Notes: generated from the sequence alone by a model not told the origin. A stretch of 64,000 nt of DNA from Chlorocebus sabaeus (GCF_047675955.1 NC_132910.1:89430923-89494922); one strand, 5' to 3'. Counted from the first letter of the stretch, positions 1-10,937 are shown. Translations and numbers: made by a program.

Positions 1-780
1 ACTTTGCCTGCATTAATTCCCTGTCCTTTGCCCCGTTTCTCCTCTCTTGGAAGGCAGAGGCAGCTTCTGATTTTGAGTACTTCGTGTCCAGGTAAGCAGT
101 GCTGGGAAGCACATGGGGGAAGTCATTGAAGAGAAGAGGTATCATGCTTCCAGCTTCACTCAGGACACAGACTGCAAAGGCTCAATAGTCCAGAACAAAA
201 CAATCTTGATCTGAAACTTGACAATCCCTATTTGCAGAACACTTGCTGGCATTAGTAGAAAATTTGCTTTTCTTTAAAACCTTTCTCCACGGAAACGTCA
301 AATGCAGGGCAGCTTACCTCTCTCATGGGAATGGCACCTCCTCTAGTTGAGGTGAAAACTGGAAAGATGAAAAAACTGGCCTGTTCTTGACCTGAACTTC
401 CATGAACCCTTGGGAGCATTCAGTAAGGTACTCCAAAGCCTGAGTGAAGGATGAGGTGGAGAGGCAAGGTAAAAATGTGGTTATTCTTATGACTTAATAT
501 CTTGGAAAACTCAGATCTGTTGGTGCTTGATTTATTTGCAGATTTCCATAATGTCAGAAAACTAAGCAGAGTTCGTAGGATTAACATTTTCCCTATTTTT
601 AGCACACACATGTACACATAAAGCACAGTTACTCAATGACCAAAGAGAAAACTTCCAAAAAACCTCTTATGCAGGAGAGCCCTACCAAGATTTTCAGGTC
701 TTGATGTTCAGTTCCATTAGCATAGCAGGTTAATATCCATTAAGTGTAGACAGTCCCTCAGAGAGTAAGAACCACTGTGG
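1..780. other. Single-copy sequence, no gene seen
   Basis: No repeat family, splice-flanked coding frame or RNA gene is recognisable. The only open frame (420-626, reverse) has no recognisable protein features and looks like chance. Confidence 0.5.
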
Positions 781-1015
781 GTTAGTGGTTCACAGCATGG
801 TTTTGGAGATGCCCTGCTGGGCTTGGAATCCTAGCTGGTCCATTCAATATTATGTGACTCTTTGTACATTATTTAACCCCTTGGAGCTTCATTCTTATCT
901 ATGAAGTGGAGAGGAGATGATGATAATGTACCTCCCTCACAAGTATTTAATAAAAGTGATGAACTTGGAAAAGCCTGTGTAACATGGTGAGTGCTTCACA
1001 AGCAAGCATTAGTCA
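781..1015 (+). repeat. MIR SINE
   Basis: The segment follows the MIR plan: a 'gttagtggttcacagcatgg' start, the core 'tatgtgactctttgtacatta', the motif 'cttggagcttcattcttatc', and an AT-rich tail. It is strongly diverged, as expected of this old mammalian SINE. Confidence 0.8.
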
Positions 1016-1857
1016 TACCTGAATTGGCATTTGAACACTACATTAGAAAGAAAGTTGGAAAACATAGTGGGTAGGCTCTGTTGTCTTAGATAGGATGAGA
1101 AAGTACTGTTTAAATGATTTTTAAAAAGAAGAAAAAAAGAAAAAATCCTTGGGGGCATAAAAAGAAATAAGGCCCAAGACTTTTGTGATAACATATTATG
1201 CAAGAAGAACAAAAGTCCTTTAACTACGGTAACAAAGATAAATGTGTTTTTCATGAACATTTAAAAATTTCTGTGATTGAATCAGCAAACCATTAAATTT
1301 TAAATTAAGAAAGACTTATAGTGAACATAGACAACCATCTAGGCAACAAAAATGAAGATTAAAAGAAGTATTAATATGATTTGTACATATTCTCTTTATA
1401 AGATTAATATAAATGTCTGCAAAGTAGACTAAATTAGGTATACCAAAACTTCTGTACAAAAAAAATTAAACTTAGGTTAAGTATTCCTAACAAATCAAGC
1501 AAGTAGCCGATGGAAAATATGTTTTTGCTTTCATATGTAAGCACATCTAAATACTATTACAAAAGAAAAAGCAAGAAAAATTCTTTCCTTTTAAATGCAC
1601 CCCAAGGTAGCAATAATGTTGTTAGTTCCGCTTGGGATTTATTCACATATTCGTTATATGAATGATATATAGATATATACACATGTAGAGAGAGATCAGT
1701 TTCCTCACCACTATATTAATATTTGCATAAAGCATTGTGACATTTTAAAGGTATTGAAAAATCATTGAACACCATCCCCAATTTTCAAGATTTAAAATTA
1801 AGGCCCACAAAGAAGAATGAATTTCTCTAAATTATATATAAACTAATTCACAGTCTA
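1016..1857. other. AT-rich single-copy sequence
   Basis: AT-rich DNA with several A-runs and short TATA-like tracts (about 1660-1690). No gene or repeat is identified. The reverse frame at 1009-1260 shows no recognisable domain. Confidence 0.4.
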
Positions 1858-2655
1858 ATGATCGTTTCTTTTGCTGTGTGGAAGTTATTTAGTTTAATTA
1901 GATCCCATTTGTCAATTTTGGTTTTGTTGCAATGACTTTTGGTGTTTTAGTCATCAAGTCTTTGCCCATGCCTATGTCCTGAATGGTATTACCTAGGTTT
2001 TCTTCTAGGGTTCTTCTGGTTTTAGGTTTTATATTTAAGTCTCTAATCCATCTTGAGTTAATTTTTGTATAGGTGTAAGGAAGGGGTCCAGTATCAGTTT
2101 TCTGCATATGGCTAGCCAGTTTTCCCAGCACTATGTATTAAATAGGGAATCCTTTCCCCATTGCTTGTTTTTGTCAGGTTTGTTAAAGATCAGATGGTTG
2201 TAGATGTGTGGTATTATTTCTGAGGCCTCTGTTCTGTTCCATTGGTCTATATATTTGTTTTGGTACTAGTACCAAGTTTTGGTTACTGTAGCCTTGCAGT
2301 ATAGTCTGAAGTCAGGCAGCAAGATGCCTCCAGCTTTGTTGTTCTTGCTAAGGATTGTCTTGACTATACAGGCTCTTTTTTGATTCCATATGAAATTTAA
2401 AGTCATTTTTTCTAATTTTGCAAAGAAAGTCAAAGGTAACTTGATGGGAATAGCTTGAATCTATACATTAGTTTGGGTAGTATGGCCATTTTCATGATAT
2501 TGATTCTTCCTATCCATGAGCATGGGATGTTTTTCCGTTTGTTTGTGTCGTCTCTTATTTCCTTGAGCAGTGGTTTGTAGTTCTCCTTGAAGAAGTCCTT
2601 CACATCCCTTGTAAGTTGTGTTTCTAAGAATTTTATTGTCTTTGTAGCAATTGTG
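1858..2655 (-). mobile_element. Inverted 5' segment of a twin-primed L1
   Basis: Read on the reverse strand this is L1 ORF2 from the late reverse-transcriptase region towards the C-terminal third. Reverse frames at 1898-2131 and 2430-2681 give typical ORF2 text such as KNIPCSWIGRINIMKMAILPK. The left edge (L1 sense '..cagcaaaagaaac') is the same L1 position at which the forward segment begins at about 2656. A 5' inversion meeting its partner at the same internal coordinate is the known product of twin priming during target-primed reverse transcription. No intact frame remains. Confidence 0.9.
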
Positions 2656-3649
2656 AAACTATCATCAGAGTGAACAGGCAACCTACAGAATGGGAGAAAA
2701 TTTTTGCAATCTATCCATCTAACAAAGGTTTAATATCCAGAATCTACAAGAAACTTAAACAAATTATAAGGAAAAAAAACCAACCCTATCAAAAAGTAGG
2801 CAAAGGATATGAACAGACACTTTCCCAAAGAAGACATTTATGTGGCCAAGAAACATACGAATGAAAAAAGTTTATCATCACTGGTCATTAGAGAAATGCA
2901 AATCAAAACCATAATGAGATACCATCACATGCCAGTTAGAATGGTGATGATTAAAAAGTCAGGAAACAACAGATGCTGACAAGGCTGTGGAGAAATAGGA
3001 ACACTTTTACACTGTTGGTGGGATTGTAGATTAGTTCACCCATTGTAGAAGACAGCATAGCGATTCCTCAAGGATCTAGAACCAGAACTACCATTTGACC
3101 AGCAATCCCATTACTGGGTATATACCCAAAGGGTTATAAATCATTCTACTATAAAGAGACATGCACATATATGTTTACTGCAGCACTATTTACAGTAGCA
3201 AAGACTTGGAACCAACCCAAATGCTCATCAATGATAGACTGGATAAAGAAAATGTGGCACATATACACCATGGAATACTGTGCAGCTATAAAAAAGAATG
3301 TGTTTGTGTCCTTTGTAGGGACATGGATGAAGCTGGAAACCATCATTCTCAGCAACTAACACAGGAACAAAAAACCAAACACTGCATGTTCTCACTCATA
3401 GGTGGGAGCTGAACAGTGAGAACACATGGACACAGAGAGGGGAACATCATACATTGAGGCCTATAGGGGGTTGGGAGCCAAGGGAAAGGAGAGCATTAGG
3501 ACAAATACCTAATGCATGCGGGGCTTAAAACCTAGATGATGGGTTGATAGGTACAGCAAACCACTATGACACATGTATATCTATGTAACAAACCCACACA
3601 TTCTGCACATGTATCCCAGAACTTAAAGTAAAATAAATAAAAAATAAAT
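2656..3649 (+). mobile_element. Direct 3' segment of the twin-primed L1
   Basis: Starts at 'actatcatcagagtgaacag' and runs through the end of ORF2 (frame 3171-3359 holds the TWNQPKCSSMIDWIKKMWHI region), the 3' UTR, and an A-rich tail at about 3628-3649. Sequence features indicate a primate L1PA-type element. ORF2 is broken by frameshifts. An Alu abuts the tail directly, so the right-hand target duplication cannot be read. Confidence 0.9.
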
Positions 3650-3823
3650 GACCAGATGCAGTGACTCACACCTGTAATCTCAGAACTTTGGGAGGCCAAG
3701 GCGGGTGGTCACAAGGTCAGAAGATCAAGATCATTCTGGCCAACCTGGTGAAACTCCATCTGTAATAAAAATACAAAAATTAGTCGGGCATGGTGGCATG
3801 CACCTGTAGTCTCAGCTACTCAG
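3650..3823 (+). mobile_element. Alu, 3'-truncated
   Basis: Begins with a diverged Alu 5' end ('gaccagatgcagtgactcac') and continues through the left monomer into the right monomer ('gtagtctcagctactcag'), where it stops abruptly at L1 sequence. The remaining Alu and its A-tail are absent, and no leftover Alu lies beyond the next L1. It therefore lost its 3' end rather than being simply split. Confidence 0.9.
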
Positions 3824-3857
3824 CAAAATAACCAGCTAACATCATAATGACAGGATA

Positions 3858-4468
3858 ATGACAGGATCAAATTCACACATAACAATATTAATTTCAAATG
3901 TAAATGGGTCAAATGCTCCAATAAAAAGACACAGACTGGCAAATTGGATAAAGAGTCAAGATCCATCAGTGTGCTATATTCAGGAGACCCATCTCCTGTG
4001 CAGAGACACACAAAGGTTCAAAATAAAGGGATGGAAAAAGATCTACCAAGCAAATGGAAAACAAAAAAAAAAAAAGCAAGGGTTGCAATCCTAGTCTCTG
4101 ATAAAACAGACTTTAAACCAACAAAGATCAAAAAAGACAAAGAAGGCCATTACATAATGGTAAAGCAATCAATTCAACAAGAAGAGCTAACTATCCTAAA
4201 TATATACGCACCCGATACAGGAGCACCCAGATTCATAAAGCAAGTCCTTAGAGACCTACAAAGAGACTTAGACTCCCACATAATAATAATGGGAGACTTT
4301 AACACTCCGCTGTCAACGTTAGACAGATCAACGAGACAGAAAGTTAACAAGGATATTCATGAACTGAACTCAGCTCTGCACCAAGCAGACCTAATAGACA
4401 TCTACAGAACTCTCCACCCCATCAACAGAATATACATTCTTCTCAGCATCGCATTGCACTTATTATAA
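3858..4468 (+). pseudogene. L1 ORF2 endonuclease domain, frameshifted
   Basis: This is the N-terminal apurinic/apyrimidinic-like endonuclease of L1 ORF2, which nicks target DNA to prime reverse transcription. The first frame (3858-4094) contains the start MTGSNSHITILISNVNG and the catalytic-Glu motif CYIQETHL. It shifts in a run of A's at about 4063-4075, after which the second frame (within 3944-4468) carries the Asp/Asn motif IIMGDFNTPLS. It shifts again near 4440. The start region is duplicated: the 11 bases at 3847-3857 recur at 3858-3868. Further on, at 4541-4550, the conserved SDH triad reads S-G-H, so a catalytic Asp is lost as well. This is a dead copy. Confidence 0.9.
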
Positions 4469-4469
4469 A

Positions 4470-4994
4470 ATTGACCACACAGTTGGAAGTAAAGCACTCA
4501 TCAGCAAATGTAAAAGAACAAAAATTATAACAAACTGTCTCTCAGGCCACAGTGCAATCAAACAGGAACTCAGGATTAAGAAACTCACTCAAAACCACTC
4601 AACTACATGGAAACGGAACAACCTACTCCTGAATGACTACTGGGTACATAACGAAATGAAGGCAGAAACAAAGATGTTCTTTGAAACCAGTGAGAGCAAA
4701 GATACAACATACCAGAATCTCTGGGACACATTTAAAGCAGTGTGTAGAGGGAAATTTATAGCACTAAATGCCCACAAGAGAAAGCAGGAAAGATCTAAAA
4801 TTGACACCCTAACATCACAATTAAAAGAACTAGAGAAGCAAGAGCAAACACATTCAAAAGCTAGCAGAAGGCAAGAAATAACTAAGATCAGAGCAGAATT
4901 GAAGGAGATAGAGACACAAAAAACCCTTCAAAAAAAAATCAGTGAAACCAGGAGCTGTTTTTTGAAAAGATCAACAAAATTGATAGATCGCTAG
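4470..4994 (+). pseudogene. L1 ORF2 linker (endonuclease end to Z region)
   Basis: Continuous with the preceding ORF2 fragment but in another frame. The segment includes the end of the endonuclease (S-G-H in place of S-D-H) and then the lysine/glutamate-rich linker. The clearest open stretch is 4656-4994 (112 codons), with text such as TSQLKELEKQEQTHSKASRR, typical of the predicted helical linker before the reverse transcriptase. The frame breaks again in an A-run at about 4918-4940 and ends at 4994. No independent function is implied. Confidence 0.88.
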
Positions 4995-5146
4995 CAAGAC
5001 TACTAAAGAAGAAGAGAGAGAGGAATCAAATACACATAATAAAAAATGATAAAGGGGATATCGCCACCAATCCTACAGAAATACAAACTACCATCAGAGA
5101 ATACTATAAACACCTCTACATAAATAAACTAGAAAATCTAGAAGAA

Positions 5147-6523
5147 ATGGATAAATTCCTGAACACCTATACCCTCCCAAGACTAAACCAGGAAGAAGTT
5201 GAATCCCCGAATAGACCAATAACAGGCTCTGAAATTGAGGCAATAATTAATAGCCTACCAACCAAAAAAAGTCCAGGGACAGACAGATTCATAGCCGAAT
5301 TCTACCGGAGGTACAAGGAGGAGCTGGTACCATTCCTTCTGAAACTATTCCAATCTATAGAAAAAGAGGGAATCCTCCCTAACTCATTTTATGAGGCCGA
5401 CATCATAGTGATACCAAAGCCTGGCAGAGAAACAACAAAAAAAGAGAATTTTAGACCAATAGAGATTTCATCCCTGATGAACATCGATGCAAAAATCCTC
5501 AATAAAATACTGGCAAACCAAATCCAGCAGCACATCAAAAAGCTTATCCACCATGATCAAGTGGGCTTCATCTCTGGGATGCAAGGCTGGTTCAACATAC
5601 GCAAATCAATAAATGTAATCCAGCACATAAACAGAACCAAAGACAAAAACCACATGATTATCTCAATAGATGCAGAAAAGGCCTTTGACAAAATTCAACA
5701 GCCCTTCATGCTAAAAACGCTCAATAAATTCAATATTGATGGAATGTATCTCAAAATAATAAGAGCTACTTATGACAAACCCACAGCCAATATCATACTG
5801 AATGGGCAAAAACTGGAAGCCTTCCCTTTGAAAACTGGCACAAGACAGGGATGCCCTCTCTCACCACTCCTATTTAACATAGTGTTGGAAGTTCTGCCTA
5901 GGGCATTCAGGCAAGAGAAAGAAATAAAGGGTATTCAGTTAGGAAAACAAGAAGTCAAACTGTCCCTGTTTGCAGATGACATGATTGTATATTCAGAAAA
6001 CCCCATCGTCTCAGCCCAAAATCTCCTTAAGCTGATAAGCAACTTCAGCAAAGTCTCAGGATACAAAATTAATGTGCAAAAATCACACATATTCTTATAC
6101 ACTAGTAACAGACAAACAGACAGCCAAATCATGAATGAACTCCCATTCACAATTGCTTCAAAGAGAATAAAATACCTAGGAATCCAACTTACAATGGATG
6201 TAAAAGACCTCTTCAAGGAGAACTACAAACCACTGCTCAGTGAGATAAAAGAGGACACAAACAAATGGAAGAACATACCATGCTCATGGATAGGAAGAAT
6301 CAATATCATGAAAATGGCCATACTGCCCAAGGTAATTTATAGATTCAATGCCATCCCCATCAAGCTACTAATGACTTTCTTCACAGAATTGGAAAAAACT
6401 GCTTTAAAGTTCATATGGAACCAAAAAAGCTTTTTTTTAAGTTTATGTGGTACCGAAAAGAGCCCACATTGCCAAGACAATCCTAAGCCAAAAGAACAAA
6501 GCTGGAGGCATCATGCTACCTGA
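5147..6523 (+). pseudogene. L1 ORF2 reverse-transcriptase domain (458-codon open frame)
   Basis: The longest open frame in the window. It encodes the L1 reverse-transcriptase core, which copies L1 RNA at the nicked chromosome. Visible in order are the SPGTD segment near residue 43, FRPIEISSLMN near residue 103 with about three extra residues compared with usual L1 copies, SIDAEKAFDKI near residue 174, and the active-site FADD at residues 275-278 (bases 5969-5980). The ATG at 5147 is only the first Met; ORF2 text continues upstream in the same frame. The frame is lost after about 6429, where an insertion of about 31 bases shifts it into unrelated residues ending at 6523. The catalytic Asp pair is present, but the surrounding gene is broken. 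Confidence 0.92.
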
Positions 6524-6860
6524 CTTCAAACTATACTACAAGTCAACAGTAACCAAAACAGCATGGTACTGGTACCAAAACAGATATATAGACCAATGGA
6601 ACAGAACAGTGCCCTCAGAAATAATACCACACATCTACAACCATCTGATCTTTGACAAACCTGACAAAAACAAGAAATGGATAAAGGATTCCCTATTTAA
6701 TAAACGGTGCTGGGAAAACTGGCTAGCGATGTGTAGAAAACTGAAACTGGATCCCTTCCTTACACATTATATAAAAATTAATTCAAGATGGATTAAAGAC
6801 TTAAATGTTAGACCTAAAACCATAAAAACCCTAGAAGAAAACCTATGCAATACCATTTAG
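6447..6860 (+). pseudogene. L1 ORF2 C-terminal segment
   Basis: ORF2 resumes in a new frame after the insertion at about 6430-6460 and reads through LPDFKLYYKS, TKTAWYWYQNR and KINSRWIKDLN. It ends at a TAG at 6858-6860, where most L1 copies have a glutamine codon. The apparent start codon is GTG inside the disrupted stretch, so this is a continuation and not a separate gene. Confidence 0.9.
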
Positions 6861-7731
6861 GGCATAGGCATGGGCAAGGACTTCATGACTAAAACATTCA
6901 AAGCAATGGCAATAAAAGCCAAAATTGACAAATGGGATCTAATTAAACTAAAGAGCTTCTGCACAGCAAAATAAACTACCATCAGAGTGAACAGGCAACC
7001 TACAGAATGGGAGAAAATTTTTACAATCTACCCATCTGACAAAGGGCTAATATGCAGAATCTACAAAGAACTTAAACAAATTTACAAGAAAAAATCTAAC
7101 AAACTCAAAAAAAAAGTGGGTGAAGTGTATTAACAGACCCTTCTCAAAGGAAGACATTTATGCAGCCAACAGACACAAGAAAAAATGCTCATCATCACTG
7201 GTCATCAGATAAATGCAAATCAAAACCACAATGAGATACCATCTCACACCAGTTAGAATGGCCTTCATTAAAAAGTCAGGAAACAACAGGTGCTGGAGAG
7301 GATGTGGAGAAACAGGAACACTTTTACACCGTTGGTGGGACTGTAAACTAGTTCAACCATTGTGGAAGACAGTGTGACGATTCCTCAAGGATCTAGAACT
7401 AGAAATACCATTTGACCCAGCCATCCCATTACTGAGTATATACCCAAAGGATTATAAACCATGCTGCTATAAAGACACACGCACATGTATGTTCATTGTG
7501 GCACTATCCACAATAGCAAAGACTTGGAACCAACCCAAATGTCCATCAATGATAGACTGGATTAAGAAAATGTGGCACATATACATCATGGAATACTATG
7601 CAGCCATGAAAAAGGATGAGTTCATGTCCTTTGTAGGGACATGGATGAAGCTGGAAACCATCATTCTGATGAAACTATCGCAAGGACAGAAAACCAAACA
7701 CCACATGTTCTCACTCATAGGTGGGAACTGA
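6861..7731 (+). pseudogene. L1 ORF2 distal C-terminus, with stops
   Basis: Remnant of the last third of ORF2. An AAA-TAA in place of AAA-GAA at about 6970 gives another stop. The cysteine-rich motif is recognisable at about 7285-7370, reading C-W-R-G-C-G-E, but one conserved Cys is Arg (HRWWDC). The final open piece (7489-7731) ends in HMFSLIGGN, the normal ORF2 end. Confidence 0.88.
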
Positions 7732-7949
7732 ACAATGAGAACACTTGGACACAGGGTAGGAAACATCATACACTGGGGCCTGTGGTGTGGTGGGGGGATG
7801 GGGGACGGATAGCATTAGGAGATATACCTAATGTAAATGAGGAGTTAATGGGTGCAGCACACCAGCAGGGAACACGTATACATATGTAACAAACCTGCAC
7901 GTTGTGCACGTGTACCCTAGAACTTAAAGTATAATTGAAAAAATAAAAA

Positions 7950-8652
7950 GACAGACATCATTGTCCTTTACCTTTTCCCTGCAACTTGCTCCTCTTAATT
8001 AATTGAGATGTGATTGCAGAATATAGAGTTGTATTAACTCAGCAAACCATTTTTTTCTAGATCTCAGGGTTCTGGTTAACCCTTGGCCGGTGAATTACAG
8101 TTAAACATGGCAGATTGGACACATCTCTGCTCATTCCTGGAATTCCACTAAGAAGGCCATTAAGTAATAAAACTGGTAAAGACATACATGTTCAAACATT
8201 ACGGTAGAAGATACAAAAGGAGAAAAGTAATATCAGCCATATTTTGGAAGATGGAAAGCAGATGGACAAGTGGTATCAGATTCAACAGGGCAGAAAAAGA
8301 CAACCCTAATCTTGCAAAGGGAGAAGCCAATAAGATGCACACGAATTCAATTTCCAGAAAAGCTGGAGAATTGGAGGCATCATTAACCATTGAAGGACAG
8401 AGGGAGATTCAATCATTCTTTTCCTGCAGCTCCTAAATCCAAAATTTCTGAAACCCAAAAAATTTTATAAAACTTATTTGGCAGCACAATTTTAATTTAT
8501 CCAGACAAATTTGCTGTCAAAATGTGAACTAAAATATGTAAAGCTAATTCATAGTCTTGATTTACCCCTCTTAGTATAAATATTCATGCTCTTCTGCAGG
8601 AAATTCAATGTGTTTGATAAAGGAGGCTACTACAGGTCCCACTAGGTAATAT
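7950..8652. other. Single-copy sequence
   Basis: No gene or repeat recognised. The short frame at 8188-8436 shows no domain and is probably chance. Confidence 0.4.
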
Positions 8653-9689
8653 AGTTGACCCTTGAACAATATGGGTTTGAACTGTGCAGGTCCAATTATA
8701 TGTAGATTTTTTTCAATAAATATCTTGGAAAGTTCTTTGGAGATTTGTGACAATCTGAAGACTCACAGATGAACCCCCATTACCTAGAAATATCAAAAAT
8801 TAATAAAAAGTTATATATCTCATGAATGCATAAAACATTTGTAGATATGAGTCTATTTTGTGATTTACTACCATAAAGTATACACAAATCTATTATACAG
8901 AGTTAAAATTTATCAAAACTTACACACATGCTTACAGACTGTACAGGGTTCCATTTGCAGTCAAGAGAAATGTAAACAAACATAAAGTTGCAGTATTAAA
9001 CCATAGCTGAATAAAATTAACTGTAGTAATGCTGTAACGCTGTAATAATTTCATAGTCACCTCCTGTTGCTATTGCAGTGAGCTCAAGTGTTGCAAGTAT
9101 CTGCTTAGAACACCATGTGATGCTAATCATCTCTGTGTGAGCAGTTCATCTCTCCAGTAAGTTGCTTATCACAGTAAAAAGTAATCTCTCATGGTTCTTG
9201 AGTATTTCTTACCGTGTTTAGTGCAATACCGTAAACCTTGAACTACACCATGATACCCATTCAGAGTGCCACTAGTGATGCTGGAAGTGCTCCCAAGAAG
9301 CAGAGAAAGGCATGACATTACAAGAAAAAGTTGAATTGCTTGATAAGTACCATGGATTGAGGTTTGCAGCTTCAGTTGTCACCCCCGCCCTCCATTTGAG
9401 ACAGATGATTAATCTTCTAAACAGGCAACATAAACTTATAGTCTCGATAAATACAGTAAAGTACTATAAATATATTTTCTCTTCCTTATGATTTTCTTAA
9501 CATTTTCTTTTCTGTAGCTTACTTTCTTATAAGAATACCATAATAACATGCACAATAGGCATTAATTGACTATGTTATCAGTAAGGTTTCTGGTCAACAA
9601 TAGGGTTTTGGGGGAGTCAGAGTTATGTGGTAGATTTTCTGGTGCTTAGGTTTCAGCACCCCTAACTCATGTATTGTTCAAAGACCAAA
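8653..9689 (+). mobile_element. Tigger-type DNA transposon (probably Tigger2), internally deleted
   Basis: The left end 'ttgacccttgaacaatatgg' is matched in inverted orientation by the right end at about 9671-9686 ('gtattgttcaaagacc'). Terminal inverted repeats and TA-rich flanks fit a pogo/Tigger (Tc1-mariner) element. A transposase N-terminal remnant lies inside (9250-9390). About 1.04 kb survives, far shorter than an autonomous Tigger. Confidence 0.8.
9250..9390 (+). pseudogene. Tigger transposase N-terminal remnant
   Basis: An ATG at 9250 opens a basic stretch (…SAPKKQRKA) and hits TGA at 9310-9312 after one base is lost. The next frame, from the ATG at 9312, reads MTLQEKVELLDKYHGLRFAA, matching the start of the CENP-B-like helix-turn-helix that binds the terminal repeats in pogo/Tigger transposases. 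The coding sequence breaks off soon after, at 9390, and the DDE catalytic domain is absent. Confidence 0.75.
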
Positions 9690-10528
9690 TTTATATCAGT
9701 TCTGCAGCATATTACTTTCTAAACTCTAAAAAAATCTGAATCTTCAAACATGTCTGGCTCAAAGAGTTTCAGATAAGCGATTATGGAACTATGCAATGAG
9801 AAATTTCTAGTCCAAGATTTCTCCTCTACTGCTCAGCCTCCCAACAGGAGGGAGGCTTATTCTTTGGTGGAATTGAATCTGAGAGGTCATAATCTCTGTG
9901 AGCCCTTGCATACCAATGGCTAATATAATGTATGGTACCATTCTAAAACAGGAGAATTAAGTGGAAGTTTACAGAGTGAAGAGTGAAGAACCCTGTCAAT
10001 CCAAGTTCCCCTATTTGGTTCATAGAAAAGAGCAGCTGGATTTATGCTCTCTGGGCAGAATATTGCAGATTAGAGGAATTTTCCCTGAGTTGACCCAAAA
10101 TAAAAGACCTATACAGTTGACACTTGAGGGTTCCTATGCAAAACACTGGGAATGCTGTCTATTTGCCCTATAGAGATGTCTCAGCCAAGAATAAATCAGA
10201 ATGAATCAACCTTAAATCACACTGAATAGAAGTCAAGGATCATTAGACCTTTGAGAACATGAAATACTAAATAAAATAAATGAGAAGAACAACTCTGAGT
10301 AAAAAATTTCCCCAAAGCTGTAATTAATATTCTCAGAAAGGAACAATTATATCCATGAAATGAGAACAGAAATTTTGTTTTTAAAAATCTTCAGAAAATA
10401 AATAACATAAGATGATTAAGAGTATATAATACTTGTATTCATTTGAAGTATTAGAAATTAAAGCTAGAGGAAACAACTGTCAAAAATAGAACAAAAACGT
10501 AATTACATGGAAAATAAGGAAGAAGTAC
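9690..10528. other. Single-copy sequence
   Basis: AT-rich, with no recognised repeat or gene. The frame at 9961-10173 has no identifiable domain. Confidence 0.4.
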
Positions 10529-10937
10529 CACATCAGCCTGTTCTCACACTTCTTTACAGAAATTACTGAGACTGGGTAACTTATAAATGAAAGGGGTTTA
10601 ATTGGCTCATGGTTCTGCAGGCTGTACAGGAAGCATGGCAGGATCTGCTTCTTGGGGAGGTCTCAGGAAACTTACAGTCATGGCACAAGAGCAGGCACGT
10701 CTTACATGGCTGAGACAGGAGAAAGAGAGGGCAGGGGAGGTGCTACACACTTTTAAACAACCAGATCTCACAATAACTTACTAACTACCACGAGAACAGC
10801 ACCAAAGGGATGGTGTTAAACCATTCATGAAGGATATACCCCCATCATACAATTGCCTCCCAACAGGCCTCACCTCCAACATTGGGGATTGCAATTGAAC
10901 ATGGGATGTGGTAGAGACATAGACCCAAACCATATCA
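10529..10937 (-). repeat. Solo LTR, MLT1A-type (ERVL-MaLR)
   Basis: Reverse-strand LTR ending in 'aaccatatca' with the usual landmarks: 'gagactgggtaacttat', 'gcaggctgtacaggaagcat', 'cacttttaaacaaccagatc' and 'cctcacctccaacattgggg'. It is flanked by an exact 5-bp duplication AGTAC (10524-10528 and 10938-10942), confirming both ends. No internal retroviral sequence adjoins it. Confidence 0.88.

Larger units (their letters stand above)
3822..7949 (+). mobile_element. 5'-truncated primate L1 (about 4.1 kb)
   Basis: Starts just upstream of ORF2, covers all of ORF2 in broken form, the 3' UTR (7732-7920) and a short A-rich tail. The 5' UTR and ORF1 are missing. The 3' UTR has the usual L1PA landmarks, including 'gggaactgaacaatgagaac' and the final 'gtaccctagaacttaaagta'. 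The 5' end joins directly to a truncated Alu. Several frameshifts, stops and an internal duplication show it is inactive. Confidence 0.93.

Noticed and set aside
5935..6216. 93-codon reverse frame
   Set aside because: Antisense shadow of the L1 ORF2 reverse-transcriptase region.
10602..10784. 60-codon frame
   Set aside because: Lies within the reverse-strand MLT1A-type LTR and has no coding features.
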